A DNA stretch of 64,000 bases from Cunninghamia lanceolata (Eukaryota; Streptophyta; Pinopsida; Cupressales; Cupressaceae), in contig BSBN01000047.1 of assembly GCA_027924645.1 (NCBI GenBank), positions 372,001-436,000 on the forward strand. Direction: 5' to 3'. The notes under the pieces are model-generated. The model was given only the letters and a program-made list of their open reading frames with translations. It was not told where the DNA came from and searched no databases. Below, in pieces: positions 58,834 through 64,000 of the stretch (position 1 is the stretch's first letter; the number at the start of each line of letters is the position of its first letter). The position numbers were made by a program, and so were the translations under genes.

Positions 58834-61800
58834 TTAATCCAATGAACCATTCGGGTCTACTCTACTCTTTCTTGTGTCAAGTATTGCTTCATGGTCAGAC
58901 TCACGCACCTTCCACAAGCTTTTGTTCAAAAGTCTACCCCAATACTGTATGAAATGAACATTGGATGCCACGACAAGGTTCGAGTAATGAAGAATCTTTC
59001 GATGCGTGTCAAAGTCTTGAAACAACCAAACACTAACACTCTTATGTGGGTACCTTCTAAGCCATGTTCCAGTAATAACCACTGAGCCTGTAGGGTATTC
59101 AATGTTTTCTCCATCTGTAACTAGGGCCTCTAATTTCTTTTTGGCCTCAACACAACGACATAAGTAATAATTGTTCTCTCTTCATTATCTTCATCTGCAA
59201 TAACTGCATATACGTGCCCTACATTGATATGTGTAGCAAATTAGATGAAATTAGTCAACATTACAAAAACACTACAAAGTAAGATGACATTAGGAATTTC
59301 AAAAACTATGCAAATAGATATATTACCTAGTTGAACTAGATATGATATGTGATCAAAGTCAACTGATGATTCCATCTGTGTTAGTTCTAGTGCTGTCAGG
59401 GGTCAATACGTGTCAAGTGGGCTAAGATAACTTAACTGTGATTCATCAACCCACTCCTTTGACTCGCACTCATCCCAGGCTTGAATTGTACAGGAACAAC
59501 AAAAGCATGACATCTTTCACGTATGGATACTCCATGAACCTGCAATTGAGCTTCTGAAAGAGTGCATCTCACTTGATCCTGTTAGTGTAGAGCAGTCCTT
59601 ATATGGTGTAATGTTAGTATCATCTATCAACCAAAAAAATCTACGAACTGAAGACTTACCTTCATTACCTGGACCCATGGAAGCATTACACCACTCAACA
59701 ATCGATTTTGCATCTGTCAATTTTGCATTGTCTTTATATTTTTAACTTTTCTCGTGCTATGGCTCTTTTGATACATGGTCTTGCACCATCATGCTCCCCC
59801 TTTCCATGCCTAACCTCACAAAAGTTCCACATATACTGAATACTTGTAAAATTATGCCTCCTACTCAACCAATAGAAATTCTGTGAGTTCTTGAATTGTG
59901 ACGCACAGTTATCTGACCATATGATATGCTGACTAAACAATATGCCCCTTCTATCCAAATCATTGTAGAACACCTAAAAGCAACCTTGTACGAACTTCGT
60001 AGAACGCATGTGATCATCACTAATATAGAAATTATACTCCCTTATGATCTTTATGTCATCCTTTGTACAATCATTTGCATGAATGAATGCGATGTGTATA
60101 AATATAGAAATCTGTGTGGAGTTGTAATATTGTGATTACACCTCACGCTGTGGCTGTAGACTGTAGTTCTTTGCAAAGTCGATGACTGAAACAATGCTAC
60201 CAACCAGAAATGTGTCCTTGCATAACTTGAATTGCAAGTCCAACCATCGAGCTCTATGGGTATGTCTTGCATACTCATACACTATGCTGTCACAAAATAT
60301 AGGCATAAATTGATACACTGGAATCTTTTCAATAACCAATTCACACCTCTTTGCTTCTTTACCATCTTTTGTATTGTATGCCACTGTTTTATACTTGCCA
60401 AACTCTACTAGTTCGTTTCCAACCGCATGTGTTCTTTCCATATGTTCACATATTGGCAAATGTTGCAAGCCACCGGAACGATGACATGTGCCATCCGAGC
60501 ATAATTTCTTGTAGAATATTTGACCTTCCTCTCTTTCACATAAAATTCTTGATATGAAGTCTCTTGAAGATGTTGGTGGGGCACGTATGGCACAACCCTG
60601 CAAAACATTGTTAGTATGCATATCTAAACATATAGACCTATAAACATCAAAATGGTTAGAAAATTCAATACGTAATCTACAACAAGTAGTGCGTGTGTGA
60701 TTTATCTTGACATAGAAAGGTTTTAGCATTTCATAATATCTTTGACAAATTGTAATTTGAGGATACTTCTCTAGAAATTTACTATAAAACTGTGTTTGAG
60801 TCTCATCCAAAAAATACTTTGGATGTGGCTCACGGTTCTGACTACCGATTCCTTCTTACCAACTCTTTGATTCGAAGATACCCTTTTGTAATTCTTCCAA
60901 AAGTCTTCAATTAATGATCTCAATGTTTCAACAATTGGTTTATCTTTTCGTGGTAGTCTCCCTGAGAATGCCCATAATTCATTGGCATTAGTGTCCTTAA
61001 TTCTTTGGCGTCTTCCAATAGCTCTTGATAAAGTTTTCCTATTAATTATCAATTCTTGACTCGTCTTTCTCATGAGACAAGATTTCCTCGTTTGACTACT
61101 TACTATAGTCGATGTAATCACATGCCGTGTTGCATTACTATCTTTTGTGCGTGAGGTGTTACCCACACTCTCATACGCACTCACTAGATTCTTGACAATA
61201 GATTTTTCATTTGAAGCCTCTGATGTTCTCAACCCAAGAATCTTCATGATAGACCTATACTTTATACTTCGCATCATTTCAATGAATAATTGACATCTTG
61301 TAGTCTCATTTAACTTTTCAAAGAACAATCTCCAAATCTTATGAGCATATCTTCTACAACTGCATCTTGGAATCTTACCTTCCATTGGCTGCAAAATATT
61401 CTCATCAATATCAATCAAATACTTTGGCTTTCTATGCAAAATTCTAGGTGGTGTTAAGTTAGTAAATTCATCTCAACATTAGGAATTTCATCAATATTTA
61501 AATGAGATGGGCTAGATGGCATACCTTGGATCGAAGATGGAATAGATGACATACCTTGAGGTTGAGGTGGGAATGATGGTGTACCTCCTTCATCACATGT
61601 GAGTGATGATGTACTCTCAACTTGAGATGTGGTAGATGGTGTCCCTACATGTTGACTTGCATGAAGTTTTTGCATTCGTTCTCTTTGTTCCGCCAATACC
61701 ATATCTCTTTGTGATGGTTGTGGTTCCTCTTCAATTGGCATGTCTTCATTTATCGTGTCCAATTTCCTCTTCTCATGAAGCTCCCTCATAGCCATTGCTT

Positions 61801-61864
61801 TCTTTGCATTCTTAGCTTATATCTCTTCCTGTGTTGGTTTAATTCTTGATCATTTCCTTAGCAT
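58834..61864 (-). pseudogene. Gene A: transposase-like gene of the large transposon
   Basis: The first ATG (61864) meets a TGA after four codons; the first open one is at 61795 (MAMRELHEKRK). The order is: charged Ser/Pro-rich N-terminus; a basic region (RILHRKPKYLIDIDEN); a segment with FLEKYPQITICQRYYEMLKPFYV; a Cys/His region (CSDGTCHRSGGLQHLPICEH); ISDDH; the motif WSDNCASQFKNSQNFYWLSR (about 59919-59860); WNFCEVRHGKGEHDGA; YYLCRC; and a C-terminal domain ending NGSLD at 58834. Introns are inferred at 60141-60049 and 59326-59219. At least four frameshifts are needed, near 61450, 60800, 59735 and 59190. The SD...QFK/HGKG pair resembles an animal and plant transposase-like family I recall but cannot name. 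Catalytic roles are inferred. Confidence 0.65.
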
Positions 61865-63088
61865 GACGAAGAATTTTTTTGTAGCATGATAAAGAGACCA
61901 ATATTAGTTCCTAAGAAATGAATCCATACAAATAACTAAAATATATGTCATTCAACCCTTCATAGTAAATGTACATACAATCATCATGTAAAAGAGTAAA
62001 TGTCAGTCAACCAAAATAGGTACAAAGCATGCAAAGCAAATTATTGCAGCCATGAAAAGAGTACATGGGACTTCATGCTTGAAAAGGTTGAGGTAGACCC
62101 AATTTGACATGTTTGTTGTTACTAGGGCTACTAGGATTTGGAATTGAGAAGGTGTTTTGTTGGTACTGGGGATACTAGGATTTGGTTGGCTTGTGAAGGA
62201 ATAGACAACAATTGTTGTGTCATGTGCATGTACAAATCATCATGAATATGTGCATAAGGAATGTCCTAGCCCAAGATATGTGCATACAAATCATCATGTC
62301 ATGTGCATACTTGTATGATCTTGGCACCTATTCATTTGTATTTTAACTTGTTAATATGACAAGATAATAGTGGGATTGTATTTTTATTATGTTGTAAGGA
62401 TTTATTCTTGTATAGTTTGACATCATGGTATGTTAAGGTCTATTTATTACACATAATTATTAAAGAGCCCAAGTGTAGAAAATATACATGGCATCATGTG
62501 AGATTGTAGGCTGCTTTCTTGATTGGGAATGTGTCTATTTTAAACATGTATGATAAAGCATGATAAAGTAATTCAAATAGAATTAAGAAAAATGTAAAGA
62601 ACATGCATGTAAAGACTTGACATGCCTAAAAAATGAAGATTCAAATGGAGAGAGTACCCAATTATGTAGTGTTTTTTTCTTCTTGCATCAAACTCCTCAA
62701 CAATTTGAGTTTTTCACCACTTACTTCTTTTTTAATGTTAAATTGAATAACACTCAAATATAATTACTAACAACAATACTATTAACCAATCTATAATGTT
62801 AAATTCCTAAAATTGAATCATAATTAACATTGCAACACTACAAAAATTGAAACTTGAATAGATATATATCAAACTTGGTGTGAAAACTATGTTATTTCCT
62901 CCTTCTCAAGTTGGTAAAGCAGAAAAGGTGGTGGAAAGATCATGCAAAGGTGGTAGAATGTGTAAAATGTGCATGTGAACTTCCCAACAGCATGAAAGCA
63001 CTTCTTTTTTGTTGGAGCACACGCATAATCAACATGAAAACAGAGCATGTGGGCTTGGATCATGGGGGTGAACACTTTTTTACCGTTT
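61865..63088 (-). other. Conserved upstream region of gene A, right copy
   Basis: This is the inverted counterpart of 13938-15157, with no clear gene. A 75-codon frame (62911-63135, plus strand) is also open in the left copy. Confidence 0.5.
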
Positions 63089-63130
63089 CTAAAGCAGGAC
63101 AAATCATGCTCGCATTTTGTCCTGCTATAG
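63089..63130. other. Hairpin between gene A and the array, right copy
   Basis: Arms CTAAAGCAGGACAAA and TTTGTCCTGCTATAG pair with one mismatch around a GCTCGC-containing loop. It corresponds to 13893-13937. Confidence 0.55.
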
Positions 63131-63284
63131 ATTAATCCATAAATATTTGTGCCTATCTCACCTTCGATAGCACCTTTACAATATCTCACCTCTAGTTCCA
63201 TTAGCTCATGTTCTATATCTCACTTATCTCTCCCCCTCACCTCTCTACCTCTCCCCTCTCTATGTCTCTTAGTCACTCCTTGTC

Positions 63285-64000
63285 TACCTCAACCCTAAAC
63301 CCTAAACCTTATCCTTAAACCCTAATCCCTCAACCCTCAACCCTAATCCCTCAACCCTCAACTCTAATATGTCATCCCTAAACCCTAAATGCTATCCCTA
63401 TTCCTAAACCCTCAACCCTATCTCAAAATCCTCAATCCTTGAACCTCAATGTACTTAAACCTCAACGTCAAACCCTAATCCCTCAACCCTTAACTCTGAT
63501 CCCTCGACCCTCAACCCTATCCCTAAACCCTCAACCCTAAAACCTCAACCCTCAACACTCAACATCAAACCCTAATTCCTCAACCCTAAACCCTAAACAC
63601 TATCCCTATTCCTAAACCCTCAACAGGCTCGATACTATACCTTAAACCCTAATCCCTTATCCCTAAACCCTCCAACCCTATCCCTAATCCTTATACCCTC
63701 GATACTTTACTTAACCCTAATCCCTCGACCCTCGAACCTCAACCCTCAACCCTCAACCTTTAACTCTAATCCCTTGACCCTCAACCCTATCCCTAAACCC
63801 TAAACTCTAAACCCTCAACCCTCAACCATCAACCCTTAACATCAAATCATAATCCCTCAACCCTTCACTCTAATCCCTCAACCCTAAACCCTATCCCTAA
63901 ACCCTCAACACTATACCTTAAACCCTAATTCCTCAACCCTAAACTCTAATCCCTCATCCCTAAACCCTAAACACTATCCCTATTCCTAAACCCTCAATGG
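63285..64000 (-). repeat. Degenerate telomere-like array, right copy
   Basis: It consists of CCCTAAA-like units and variants, the reverse complement of the left-copy array, running off the window end. The junction sequence (CTCCTTGTCTACCTCAACCC) matches the left junction near 13742. Landmarks such as CCTCAACAGGCTCGATACT near 63620 also occur in the left array. Confidence 0.85.

Larger units (their letters stand above)
44824..64000 (-). mobile_element. Large TIR DNA transposon, right copy (inverted, runs past the window)
   Basis: The terminal repeat GGGGTAAGTGCAAAAAG begins at 44824. Inward from it come the palindrome, gene B (plus strand), the 359-bp repeats, gene A (minus strand), the gene A upstream region, the hairpin and the telomere-like array in CCCTAAA orientation. 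This is the left copy in reverse order. The far end and its terminal repeat lie beyond 64000. It contains a complete chromovirus (46686-53505) and an LTR-like remnant near 58441. It is the more complete copy because it retains most of gene A. Confidence 0.85.

Overview
This is nuclear DNA from a seed plant. The density of old nested retroelements, the long gene-free AT-rich stretches and the Arabidopsis-type (TTTAGGG-like) repeats suggest a large genome, perhaps a gymnosperm, but the sequence alone does not prove the lineage. I see no tRNA, rRNA, organellar DNA or CRISPR array. Only one host-type gene is recognisable: a leucine-rich-repeat receptor-like protein (minus strand, 40591 to 32428), and it is broken.

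Layout. 1-1537: 3' end and 3' LTR of a SIRE-like Ty1/copia element. 1538-6603: no recognisable gene; microsatellites and a GC-rich hairpin repeat. 6604-6857 and 21625-25623: a decayed copia element (copia A) whose 5' LTR is split by a 14,767-bp DNA transposon (6858-21624). 25624-31320: a SIRE-like element with gag but no pol, inserted into the RNase H end of copia A. 32428-40591: the LRR gene, split by a young copia element (copia B, 32711-38168, target duplication GTAAC). 40592-44823: no gene, AT-rich. 44824-64000: a second, inverted and incomplete copy of the same DNA transposon, itself split by a Ty3/gypsy chromovirus (46686-53505, target duplication TTAGG).

The main discovery candidate is the DNA transposon. 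It has about 33-bp terminal inverted repeats starting GGGRTAAGTGC, subterminal palindromes, and two convergent genes. Gene A resembles a DDE-type transposase (SDNCASQFK and HGKG motifs). Gene B is a spliced seven-exon accessory gene of unknown function. The element also carries a tandem array with a 359-bp period and kilobases of degenerate telomere-like repeat that contain a captured B3-domain gene fragment. The two copies share their order and junctions, so the telomere-like array travels as part of the element. The left copy has lost most of gene A. The right copy keeps it in frameshifted form.

A second unexpected signal lies in the LTR leaders of the two SIRE-like elements. Each holds a run of small hairpins whose loops are AGTGN while the stem bases change on both sides together. 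A third is direct evidence of decay: six CAG codons of gene B in one copy are TAG in the other, as expected from cytosine deamination in a CHG context.
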